In this document: piece by piece, positions 52,411 to 59,957 of the stretch | How the letters are laid out: each line of letters starts with the position of its first letter | Position numbering within the stretch: the stretch's first letter is position 1 | DNA from: JAABVD01 sp965204545 | GTDB lineage: Bacteria; Verrucomicrobiota; Verrucomicrobiia; Opitutales; UBA2995 | DNA: 64,000 bases | Direction of reading: 5' to 3' | NCBI GenBank assembly: GCA_965204545.1 | Contig: CBDBFA010000001.1 | Span: 1 to 64,000, forward strand | Notes under the pieces: model-generated | The model's input: the letters and a program-made list of their open reading frames with translations, nothing else | Told to the model about the DNA's origin: nothing | Database searches by the model: none | Position numbers and translations under genes: made by a program

Positions 52411-52728
52411 TCAGGGAGAGGTTATGGATTCGATTTTGATGACGGAAATTTCCTGGCGATGCCCGCGCTTGCGTTCGTAGCCCTTGCGCCTTTTCTTCTT
52501 ATAAACGATAATTTTCTTCCCGCGTTTGTTCTCCAGGATCTTTGCTGAAACCTGGGCTCCTTCAACCAGCGGATTTCCAAAGATGGATTCGTCGCCTTCA
52601 CCGACTGCTAGAATTTCATTTATTTCCACCGAGGAACCGGGTTGGCTTCCCGGGTATCGATTGACCATGAGGATATCTCCTTCCGTCACGGTGAACTGCC
52701 GACCCTGGGTTCGTATCGTTGCCTTCAT
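52411..52728 (-). CDS. rplU: 50S ribosomal protein L21
   Basis: 105 residues, standard for L21: MKATIRTQGRQFTVTEGDIL at the start and GKKIIVYKKKRRKGYERKRG near the end, the basic signature that contacts 23S rRNA, then HRQEISVIKIESI. rpmA begins 2 bp after its stop. The promoter should lie in the 127-bp spacer towards 52855; no L21 leader structure was recognised there. Confidence 0.97.
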   Translation of the reverse strand: MKATIRTQGRQFTVTEGDILMVNRYPGSQPGSSVEINEILAVGEGDESIFGNPLVEGAQVSAKILENKRGKKIIVYKKKRRKGYERKRGHRQEISVIKIESITSP

Positions 52729-52855
52729 GTTGAAAAACGCATAAGGGTTTACTTCCCCGAAAAAAAATCAAGGGTTTTTCCGGGTATTTTTTCCACTGTC
52801 AGAGACGTGAAGGTTCGCCGTAGAAGAAGTTAACCCTCAGGGACAATACCCAAGA

Positions 52856-53485
52856 TTAGTCGGTCCAATAGGGGGCCTGACCAGCCAGGCTTAGGGAAAT
52901 TTCAATTTCTTCCGCTACCTTATCAGTATTTTGCCCGGCGTTGATGTCGAAGTCGGAGCGGTTGACGATAAACTTTGTCCTGAGGATAAGCAGGTCCCCA
53001 TCGGGACCACGCGGACCCATTCTCGCCTTGAGTTTCCCTTGCAGGAAGGTGAGGGTAGTCTTGGAGGTGATTTCCCGGGTAATACCTTTGATGGTCAATT
53101 CTCCGGTGACATCCGCTGAAGTGATATTCCCATGGGTGCTGAGGTTGCCCAGGCTGGTGACCTTAAAGGAAATCTTCGGATACTTGTCCACTTCCATCCA
53201 TTGACCTCCATGGAGGTGCTCCTTCATTAGCGGATTGGAGACGTGCATGGAGACGGTATCAACTTCCAGGGTTCCGGAAATATTGCGAGGAGCCTCAGGA
53301 TCGAATTGGATCCGCCCGGACACTCCTTTGGCGTTCCCGTTGATGGCTTCGAGTTGAGCATCCAGGTTAAAATTGATGGTATTGACACCTTTGGGATCGG
53401 CAAAATCGAAGGATATGGGATCGGCCGCAAGGGTGGCGCCGAGAAAGCAAAAACAGAAGGTGATGGTTAAGGGTTTCATAGTCAT
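52856..53485 (-). CDS. YceI family periplasmic protein
   Basis: 209 residues with a signal peptide (MKPLTITFCFCFLGATLAAD). The mature part matches the YceI lipocalin-like fold: ISFDFADPKGVNTINFNLDA, RIQFDPEAPRNISGTLEVD, MSNPLMKEHLHGGQWMEVDKYP-type block, ISFKVTSLGN and GELTIKGITREI. Members bind polyisoprenoids or amphiphiles in the periplasm. The ATG (53485) overlaps the stop of the small membrane-protein gene by 4 bp, so they are translationally coupled. Confidence 0.9.
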   Translation of the reverse strand: MTMKPLTITFCFCFLGATLAADPISFDFADPKGVNTINFNLDAQLEAINGNAKGVSGRIQFDPEAPRNISGTLEVDTVSMHVSNPLMKEHLHGGQWMEVDKYPKISFKVTSLGNLSTHGNITSADVTGELTIKGITREITSKTTLTFLQGKLKARMGPRGPDGDLLILRTKFIVNRSDFDINAGQNTDKVAEEIEISLSLAGQAPYWTD

Positions 53486-53760
53486 TCGGGGGTCATTGGA
53501 GGGGAAGGTTTACGAAGTAGAAATGAGGTGAGCCATATGGAAGCTCCCATAAAGATTCCGATGGCAGGAAATTCGATACCCGGGGAAAATTTGGCCCTTG
53601 TCTCCGTGTATTCCATTTGGGTGACGGGCTCGATTTTCCTTATATCTTCGGTTGTATGGTAGAAGCCCGTTCGCGCCCCGCCGATCAGCCAAATCAGGAA
53701 GGCGGCTGCCGTCATGTAACAGGCAAGCTTTCGGGTAAAGGATCTCACGCAATGAACCAT
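53482..53760 (-). CDS. small membrane protein coupled to YceI gene
   Basis: 92 residues from the ATG at 53758-53760 (MVHCVRSFTRKLACYM). Two hydrophobic helices (YMTAAAFLIWLIGGARTGF and FPAIGIFMGASIWLTSFLL) flank a polar loop with TEDIRKIEPVTQMEYTET. No family was recognised. The 4-bp ATGA overlap with the YceI-family gene indicates a shared operon, and this arrangement recalls cytochrome-b561-like or other membrane partners of YceI, although no haem-ligand histidines are evident. Confidence 0.6.
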   Translation of the reverse strand: MVHCVRSFTRKLACYMTAAAFLIWLIGGARTGFYHTTEDIRKIEPVTQMEYTETRAKFSPGIEFPAIGIFMGASIWLTSFLLRKPSPPMTPE

Positions 53761-53835
53761 ACGAGAATCCAACTGACTATCCAAGAAAACTCGATTGATC
53801 TTGGCCCGGAAGGAAAAATTTCTCAAAAAGGATGG

Positions 53836-54225
53836 ATGGTAAAATTATTACATACACGATTTCGCGTCAGCGATATGGAGCGAACCATTGCATGGTACTG
53901 TGACAACCTGGGATACATATGCAGGAGGAGAAATGACAAGTCGCCAGCGGGCAACAAGCTCGCCTTTCTCGAATTGCCCGGGAATGACCACGTTCTGGAG
54001 CTTTGTTATTCACCCGATTATGAAGTCAACGTTCCCGAGGATCTCATGCACACCTGCATTGGGGTAGATGACATCATCTCCTTTTGCGACGGGCTGGAGA
54101 ATAAAGGCATCGAAGTATGGCCCGATGACTGGCGGGAAACCTTTCCTAACGGAAGGAAGATGGCCTTTTTAACCGATCCGGACGGTTACGAGGTGGAGAT
54201 ACTTCAAAACGGCTCTCCAGTTTAA
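53836..54225 (+). CDS. lactoylglutathione lyase (glyoxalase I)-like protein
   Basis: 129 residues, the size of bacterial GloA. The ATG at 53836 has AAAAGGA upstream. The VOC-fold motifs are LLHTRFRVSDMERTIAWYCD (first metal His), LAFLELPGNDHVLELCYS (Glu), MHTCIGVDDI (second His) and FLTDPDGYEVEIL (second Glu), so all four metal ligands are present. It would detoxify methylglyoxal, or act on a related hemithioacetal. It is convergent with sucD, with 3 bp between the stops. Confidence 0.88.
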   Translation: MVKLLHTRFRVSDMERTIAWYCDNLGYICRRRNDKSPAGNKLAFLELPGNDHVLELCYSPDYEVNVPEDLMHTCIGVDDIISFCDGLENKGIEVWPDDWRETFPNGRKMAFLTDPDGYEVEILQNGSPV

Positions 54226-54228
54226 AGT

Positions 54229-55104
54229 TCAAGGCCGGTAGATCCGGAGTAATGCATCCGCAATATGGGATGGCGTTTCGGCTACGGCGATACCGGCAGC
54301 CCTCAGGGCGGCGATTTTGCTCTCGGCTGAACCGCTACTGCCCGAGACAATGGCTCCGGCGTGACCCATTCTGCGCCCGGGAGGGGCGGTGGTTCCGGCA
54401 ATGAACGCCGCCACTGGCTTGGTCACGTTGGCCTGAATATAAGCAGCTGCTTCCTCCTCGGCCGATCCCCCGATTTCTCCAATCATGATGATTGCATCGG
54501 TGTCGGGATCATCGTTAAATAATTTTATGGCTTCGGTATGGCTGGTGCCATTAATGGGGTCTCCCCCGATACCGATACAAGTGGACTGCCCGTGACCTCG
54601 CACAGTGAGTTGCCAAACCGCCTCGTAGGTCAAGGTTCCGGATCTTGAAATAACCCCCACTCGGCCCGGTTTGTGAATATATCCCGGCATGATGCCTATT
54701 CTGCACTGCTCCGGTGTGATAACCCCGGGGCAGTTGGGGCCGATCAACCGGCATGGGCTTTTGGCCAGGGCGACTTTTACCAGGGCCATATCCCGGACTG
54801 GAATGCCCTCGGTTATGACGACTATGAGGGGAATTTCGGCCTCGATGGCTTCCAGGATGGAGTCGGCGGCAAAGGCGGGGGGCACAAAGATCGCGGTGGC
54901 ATTAACGCCTTCCTTCTCCACGGCTTCCTTCACGGTGTTGAAGACGGGCACCTGGTTTTCCCACAGCCGCCCCCCCTTGCCGGGCGTTACTCCGGCTGCA
55001 ACAGTAGTGCCGTAGTCCAATGAGAGCCTGGCATGGTACCCACCAAAGTTTCCCGTTATTCCCTGCACCAACAGGCGCGTGTCCTTATTTACCAAAACGC
55101 TCAT
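54229..55104 (-). CDS. sucD: succinyl-CoA ligase [ADP/GDP-forming] subunit alpha
   Basis: 291 residues, standard for SucD. CoA-binding Rossmann motif LVQGITGNFGGYHARL; GPNCPGVITPEQCRIGIMPG; GRVGVISRSGTLTYEAVWQL; and the phosphohistidine loop RRMGHAGAIVSGSSGSAES. With SucC it makes succinate and ATP/GTP from succinyl-CoA in the TCA cycle. Its ATG overlaps the sucC stop by 4 bp, so the two subunits are translationally coupled. Confidence 0.96.
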   Translation of the reverse strand: MSVLVNKDTRLLVQGITGNFGGYHARLSLDYGTTVAAGVTPGKGGRLWENQVPVFNTVKEAVEKEGVNATAIFVPPAFAADSILEAIEAEIPLIVVITEGIPVRDMALVKVALAKSPCRLIGPNCPGVITPEQCRIGIMPGYIHKPGRVGVISRSGTLTYEAVWQLTVRGHGQSTCIGIGGDPINGTSHTEAIKLFNDDPDTDAIIMIGEIGGSAEEEAAAYIQANVTKPVAAFIAGTTAPPGRRMGHAGAIVSGSSGSAESKIAALRAAGIAVAETPSHIADALLRIYRP

Positions 55105-56297
55105 GAAGGTGACTCCCGAACCAGATTGACGATTTTTTCAGCCGCGTCTGCCAGCGAATCGGCTGAGACCAGGCTCAGGCCGCTCTGATCGAGGAGTCCC
55201 TTGCCAAGTTCCACATTGGTGCCTTCCAGTCGCACCACCAAGGGCACGCGGATATCCACGTTCCTGGCTGCCGCGATGATTCCTCGGGCAATGGTGTCGC
55301 ACCTCATTATTCCTCCGAAAATGTTGACCAATATGCCTTTTACTTTGGGATCGCTGAGAATTATCTTGAAGGCGGCCGTAACTTGTTCGGTGTCGGCTCC
55401 ACCACCTACGTCGAGAAAATTGGCCGGTTCTCCTCCGAAATACTTGATGATATCCATGGTCGACATAGCCAAGCCGGCTCCGTTTACCAGGCAGGCAATG
55501 TTGCCATCGAGGGCGATGTAGCTGAGGTTGAATCTGGAAGCTTCGACTTCCTTTTCGTCCTCCTCATCCAGATCCCGCAAGGCTGCGATGCCGGGATGCC
55601 GGAACAGGGCATTGCCATCGAAGCTCATCTTGGCGTCGAGGGCCACCACGGTTCCTTCCCTGGTCAGAACGAGGGGATTGATTTCCACCAGGGAGGCATC
55701 CTTATCCCAGAACAATTGGTACAACCCCTCCAGGCATTTCAACATGCCGGAAAAAGCGGGACCCGAAAACCCGAGCCCAAATGCAATTTGACGAGCTTGA
55801 TGAGGTTGGAGGCCCCAGGTGGGATCGACGTGAACCTTGGTAATTTTCTCGGGGGAATTGGCGGCCACTTCCTCAATATCCACTCCGCCCTCGGTAGAGG
55901 CTATGATGACCGGCTTGGCCGCTTCCCGATCCATGAGAATGGCCAGGTAATACTCGTGCGCTATGTTTTCCGCTTCGGTAAAATAGAGGGTTCTGACCTT
56001 TCTGCCGTCCGGTCCGGTTTGAGGCGTCACCAGGGTATTGCCCAGCATTATTGTGGCCAATTCCTTGGCCTCCCTTTTGGAGCGCGCCAATTTTACCCCT
56101 CCTTTGAACCCGTCCTTGAAGACACCCTTGCCCCGGCCGCCGGCAAGGATTTGAGATTTGACAACGATGATGTCGCCGTCGGAAAAGTGGCTCAAGGCTT
56201 GGTCAACCTCATTTTCCGTCTGAGCAGCCACACCTTTGGATACCGCCACACTGTATTGGGCCAACAAGTCTTTGGCGTGATACTCATGTATATTCAT
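55101..56297 (-). CDS. sucC: succinyl-CoA ligase [ADP-forming] subunit beta
   Basis: 398 residues from the ATG at 56295-56297 (MNIHEYHAKDLLAQYSVAVS), the canonical SucC start; the frame remains open a further 67 codons upstream through repeat DNA, which is not coding. ATP-grasp features include VVKSQILAGGRGKGVFKDGF, SLVEINPLVLTREGTVVALD and the C-terminal ligase domain with GNIACLVNGAGLAMSTMDII and VNIFGGIMRCD. It forms the heterodimer with SucD encoded immediately downstream. Confidence 0.96.
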   Translation of the reverse strand: MNIHEYHAKDLLAQYSVAVSKGVAAQTENEVDQALSHFSDGDIIVVKSQILAGGRGKGVFKDGFKGGVKLARSKREAKELATIMLGNTLVTPQTGPDGRKVRTLYFTEAENIAHEYYLAILMDREAAKPVIIASTEGGVDIEEVAANSPEKITKVHVDPTWGLQPHQARQIAFGLGFSGPAFSGMLKCLEGLYQLFWDKDASLVEINPLVLTREGTVVALDAKMSFDGNALFRHPGIAALRDLDEEDEKEVEASRFNLSYIALDGNIACLVNGAGLAMSTMDIIKYFGGEPANFLDVGGGADTEQVTAAFKIILSDPKVKGILVNIFGGIMRCDTIARGIIAAARNVDIRVPLVVRLEGTNVELGKGLLDQSGLSLVSADSLADAAEKIVNLVRESPS

Positions 56298-56556
56298 GGC
56301 AAAAAATTCCAAAGGGGGATAAAACGCCGGTCCCCGGTAAAGGCAAGGGATTAGAGTAAGAAAAGGCACAAAGGCACAGAGGTGGGCGCTTTGCGCCAGA
56401 GGATAGAGGAAAGTGGCGAAAGGAGGGCGGCCATTCCTGCCTGCCAGGCCGGAAGGCAGATTCCCCGTTGTCTTTACAAGGCGGATTGGAAAACCCACCC
56501 TCCGTTAAATCCTGTCCATCCTGTTCATCCAGGTTAATTTTCGATCACGATCGAGA

Positions 56557-57510
56557 TCAGGATTTACTTCTCTCCACTCTTTCCTCTGGCACAGTAGGCG
56601 CCGCCAGGAGTCGCCGAATATTGCCGGCCAGGACGAGGTCCAATCCTTCCCTGGATAACCCGGACTTGGCAAGGTGGTCAATGGCCAGGGCAAACCCGGG
56701 ATCTCGCTGTTGTTTCGGAAATGTCCTCAGGGGGTAATCGGTGCCAAAAAGTATTTTTTCCGGACCGGTAATACGGGCAATTTGCCCTAGGATTTCAGGT
56801 TCGTAGAGTAGGGGCAGGGCGGCGCAATCGAAATAGAGGTTGGGAAAATCACCGGCTTTGAATGAGTTGGGATGTAACAGGGGAAGGCGTCCGCCCAGAT
56901 GTGCCAGAATTAAATCCTGATCTGGCCGGGACCGGGCCAACATCAGGTAATCCTCCAGGGGAGTTGCGATTTTTCCCGGATGATAGGGCGTTCGAGGATC
57001 GGTCACGTGCAAGGTTACCGGCGCTTTCCATGGAGCTATTTTCTCCATCACTTTCTGCCAGCATGCGTCCCTCAAGGAAAAGTTTTGCGCCTGGGGATGG
57101 ATTTCCCCAACCCCGGAAAACCCCTGATCCATGGCCCAATCGATGGTTTCCATTGTGGATGGGCCGGAGGTTGGATTAAGGGATACAAAGGCGGAAAAGC
57201 GATCCGGATATCGATGAATCAAATCTGCGTAGAAGCGGTTCTGGATTTGGCAGGATTCCTGATTTTGCCAGTACCAGCCTTGAAGAACCACCCGTTCCAC
57301 TTGAGCAACATCCATGTCCCGCAAGGTTTGTTCGATCGTTGGCCATCCCTGCAGACTGGGTCGGAGGGGTGGGGCGACACATTCCCGCCAGATGCTTTCG
57401 CTGTGCTTTGCGGCCCAACCGATGGGGTCGCAGGCCATTGCCTCGGTGAAGAGGTGGATATGGGCATCGATAACGGGCATTGCGGATGCGGAAAACGGTT
57501 CCCCAACCAT
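56557..57510 (-). CDS. amidohydrolase family protein (TIM-barrel)
   Basis: 317 residues from the ATG at 57508-57510; an ATG at 57478 giving MPVIDAHIHLF is an equally good start. The metal-binding HxH is in DAHIHLF, the histidine of strand 6 in ILAHLGGRLPLL and the aspartate in LFGTDYPLRTF. This pattern fits the amidohydrolase-2 group (decarboxylases and lactonases such as ACMSD relatives). The substrate is unknown. It is 17 bp downstream of the ABC permease gene and may be co-transcribed with the exporter. Confidence 0.83.
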   Translation of the reverse strand: MVGEPFSASAMPVIDAHIHLFTEAMACDPIGWAAKHSESIWRECVAPPLRPSLQGWPTIEQTLRDMDVAQVERVVLQGWYWQNQESCQIQNRFYADLIHRYPDRFSAFVSLNPTSGPSTMETIDWAMDQGFSGVGEIHPQAQNFSLRDACWQKVMEKIAPWKAPVTLHVTDPRTPYHPGKIATPLEDYLMLARSRPDQDLILAHLGGRLPLLHPNSFKAGDFPNLYFDCAALPLLYEPEILGQIARITGPEKILFGTDYPLRTFPKQQRDPGFALAIDHLAKSGLSREGLDLVLAGNIRRLLAAPTVPEERVERSKS

Positions 57511-57527
57511 CCTCCTCTTACATATAT

Positions 57528-58325
57528 TTACTGGGTGGCGATTTTGGTGAGGAGTCCCAGTTTCCGGGCGTTTGAGAACATCCAGTAGAATATGGCGCCG
57601 GAAAGAAAGAGGAACCCGATATTGATCCCGACCGCGATCCAAAGTGAGTTCCAGTCCATGGAACCGGTTTTGACGACTTCCCTCATGCCTTCAAAGACGT
57701 ACGTACTGGGAAGGCACCAAGCCACATGCTGCATGACTTTGGGTAGGGTATCGACGGAATAAAAAACGGCGGAAAACGGTTGAATCATAAAGGGAACGGC
57801 CCAAGCAAGGGACTCGGCGGCCTGTCCCCAACGAAGAATCAGAGAGATGGAAATCATGCCCAAAGAAAACCCGAATATCATGAGAAGGGCGAAAAAAGGC
57901 ACCAGGCTCCATTCCAAGTCGAAGAGATTGAAAGCATAAAGACCCAGGGCCATAAGGCTCATCACCACCACCACCACAGTCACGCGGAGCAGCCCCATGC
58001 AGGCGGTCGCGGCCAGGTACTCCCTGAGGCGAATGGGGGCCGCAAATAAATTGAGGAGATTGCGCGTCCACATGTCCTCCAGAAACGATAAGGCCACCCC
58101 CATCTGAGCCCGAAACAAGACATCCCAGAAGATAGTTGCCCCTATGAGAAAACGAATGAACAAGGCGAAATCCCCCGTGGTCTGTTTTTGAATGAACATG
58201 GTGAGAAAACCCCATACCAGTAGTTCCATAGCGGGCCAGAATATCAGTTCGAAACCGCGCACCGGATTCCTGAGGAAAAGTAGAGAGTAGCGCTGAACCA
58301 GTCCCAGTATGACGCGAAAATTCAT
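57528..58325 (-). CDS. ABC-2 type transporter permease
   Basis: 265 residues from the ATG at 58323-58325 (MNFRVILGLVQRYSLLFLRN), with six hydrophobic segments and the ABC-2 layout (FELIFWPAMELLVWGFLTMF, LNLFAAPIRLREYLAATA, LPSTYVFEGMREVV). Its start overlaps the stop of the ATPase gene by 4 bp. The pair forms a two-component exporter of the drug/polysaccharide/lipid type. The substrate cannot be inferred. Confidence 0.9.
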   Translation of the reverse strand: MNFRVILGLVQRYSLLFLRNPVRGFELIFWPAMELLVWGFLTMFIQKQTTGDFALFIRFLIGATIFWDVLFRAQMGVALSFLEDMWTRNLLNLFAAPIRLREYLAATACMGLLRVTVVVVVMSLMALGLYAFNLFDLEWSLVPFFALLMIFGFSLGMISISLILRWGQAAESLAWAVPFMIQPFSAVFYSVDTLPKVMQHVAWCLPSTYVFEGMREVVKTGSMDWNSLWIAVGINIGFLFLSGAIFYWMFSNARKLGLLTKIATQ

Positions 58326-59083
58326 GATTTTCTTGGAGACAGGGGATCGACCACTTTCCCATCGCGGGCTATGTGGATAAAGACATCTTCCAGGGATTGC
58401 TGCCGGAAATGCCGCTTTATTTCGTCCGAGGAACCTTCCACGATGATCGAGCCGTTGTGCAGAAAAATTATGCGATCGCAAATGGTCTCGATATCCCGCA
58501 TGTTGTGGGAGGTGTAGAGTATGGACAGATTGCGTTCCTTTCTCAGACGGTTGATAAGGGTGCGGACTTTATCGGCAATGTCCGGGTCGAGGCTGGCGGT
58601 CGGTTCATCGAGTAGAAGCAGCTCGGGATCGTTAATAAAGGCCTTACACAAATTCAACCTGGTGGATTCCCCGGAGGAGAGTTGGCCGCTGATACGGTTT
58701 CTCAGGTGCTGGATATCGAAGAGTTCCATCATTTCTTCCGCTTTTTCCCGGACCTGCTTTACCCCGTAAAGTCGGGAAAAAACACGCAGGTTTTGCCACA
58801 CGGACAAATTGTTGGGCAGGTTGGCGTAAGTAGAGGAAAAGTTGATGCGGGAAAGGATGTGGATGCGGTGTTGTTCGAAGTTTCGGCTAAAGATTTCGAT
58901 AGAACCTGAGGTCGGCTTGATGAGCCCCAGCATCATTTGCATGGCGGTGGTTTTTCCGGCTCCATTGGCTCCCAATAGCCCTAAAATCTCTCCTCGCCGC
59001 AGCGCCAGGGAGAGGTTGTCTACGGCCAAGGTCTCGCCGAAAGACTTGGTTAAATTCCTGGTTTGCAGTATGGGAGGAGCCAT
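58322..59083 (-). CDS. ABC transporter ATP-binding protein
   Basis: 253 residues from the ATG at 59081-59083 (MAPPILQTRNLTKSFG). Walker A is GANGAGKTT (38-46), the signature is LSSGESTRLNL (a degenerate LSGGQ), Walker B is LLLLDEPTASLD and the H-loop is YTSHNM. It is the energising subunit for the permease encoded immediately downstream. The frame extends 34 codons upstream without family similarity, so the shorter start is preferred. Confidence 0.93.
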   Translation of the reverse strand: MAPPILQTRNLTKSFGETLAVDNLSLALRRGEILGLLGANGAGKTTAMQMMLGLIKPTSGSIEIFSRNFEQHRIHILSRINFSSTYANLPNNLSVWQNLRVFSRLYGVKQVREKAEEMMELFDIQHLRNRISGQLSSGESTRLNLCKAFINDPELLLLDEPTASLDPDIADKVRTLINRLRKERNLSILYTSHNMRDIETICDRIIFLHNGSIIVEGSSDEIKRHFRQQSLEDVFIHIARDGKVVDPLSPRKS

Positions 59084-59224
59084 TTCAGTGAGATTTTTAT
59101 CACTTTTTTCAACCCAACAAGCAGAAATGCCTAAATGGCGCTTGATATCCCTATAACAAGGGGCTTTGCTCCTTTGGAATTTCAACTTTTTAACCGTTAA
59201 CCCAAGAATTGAAAGGTAACCTAC

Positions 59225-59497
59225 GTGAATAGAACTGAGCTTGTTAACGATGTAGCTACACGGGCTAATCTGTCCAAAGCCGATGCCTCAAGGGCATTGG
59301 GGGCCGTCCTCGAAGCTGTGTCTGAATCCCTGGCTAAGGGAGAGAGTGTTTCCCTGGTGGGATTTGGCAATTTTTCCGTGTCGCGCAGAGAGGCTCGGAC
59401 AGGACGCAATCCGCAAACTGGCGGTGAAATTCAGATTCCCGCTCGAAATCTGGTCAAGTTTTCAGCGGGTAAGGGACTCAAGGATGCGGTTCAATAA
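59225..59497 (+). CDS. HU family DNA-binding protein
   Basis: 90 residues from a GTG at 59225 with AAAGG upstream. The HU/IHF signature is complete: MNRTELVNDVATRANLSKAD, SLVGFGNFSVSRREARTGRN and GRNPQTGGEIQIPA for the DNA-gripping arm, then FSAGKGLKDAV. It bends and compacts DNA. A 20-bp hairpin terminator follows at 59513-59553. It could be named hup, but the HU/IHF subtype is not decided. Confidence 0.95.
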   Translation: MNRTELVNDVATRANLSKADASRALGAVLEAVSESLAKGESVSLVGFGNFSVSRREARTGRNPQTGGEIQIPARNLVKFSAGKGLKDAVQ

Positions 59498-59512
59498 AGT
59501 CATCCTGAGGAT

Positions 59513-59553
59513 AATAATGCAAAAGGCCGGAACTTCCGGCCTTTTGCATTATT
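59513..59553 (+). terminator. strong terminator after HU gene
   Basis: AATAATGCAAAAGGCCGGAA, one base, then its exact complement TTCCGGCCTTTTGCATTATT: a perfect 20-bp inverted repeat beginning 15 bp after the HU stop. The CCTTTTGCATTATT side gives a T-rich tail. Confidence 0.85.
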
Positions 59554-59596
59554 ACTACTTGCCATAGGGACTTTCTTCACTCTGACTGAACCGTTG

Positions 59597-59720
59597 CTGA
59601 AAGGGGACCACTTTCAGTTCGTTCTTTTAATTTGCCAGGAAAAGCCGTGAGAACCGGCTACAGTCGCGCTACGGTATCAAACCGCTCACTCCTTTGAAAA
59701 AGGAAGGGGTCAATTCTTAA
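59597..59720 (+). promoter_or_regulatory. probable cobalamin riboswitch upstream of BtuB-like receptor
   Basis: GGAAAAGCCGTGAGAACCGG followed by CTACAGTCGCGCTACGGTA (59638-59677) matches the conserved cobalamin riboswitch core, in which a GGTGnnAAnCC-type hairpin precedes a CnCGCnACTGT-like segment. A CTGAAAG/CTTTCAG hairpin precedes it (59597-59617). A TCCTTT/AAAGGA hairpin follows near 59691. The canonical B12 box is weak. The gene downstream is a BtuB-like TonB receptor, the classic target. Boundaries are approximate. Confidence 0.6.
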
Positions 59721-59957
59721 TTCCTGCATTATCATGCACGATTACAAGAAATGACCTCATAAAGTGAAGAAGTTGGCCAAGGTCAGGTCGATTTCGAGTT
59801 TGGAGTCCGACTTCTGGTGGAAATATCCAATAAATTGCCGCGTCAGCAAGAAATGGAATTGAGCCGAGGTATTTTTACCTAGGAACCCGATTTTCGTCTC
59901 CTGTTTGGTTACCTGTGGGAGAGCAGTTCTGTTGAGCGGCGCCACAAAACCAAACAC

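Noticed and set aside
53482..53826. Longer start for the small membrane protein before the YceI gene
   Set aside because: The extra 22 residues overlap the upstream region of the divergent glyoxalase gene and add no family features; the ATG at 53760 suffices.
55383..56354. A 323-codon plus-strand frame
   Set aside because: It lies antisense to sucC, which is unambiguous; the frame is a codon-bias shadow.
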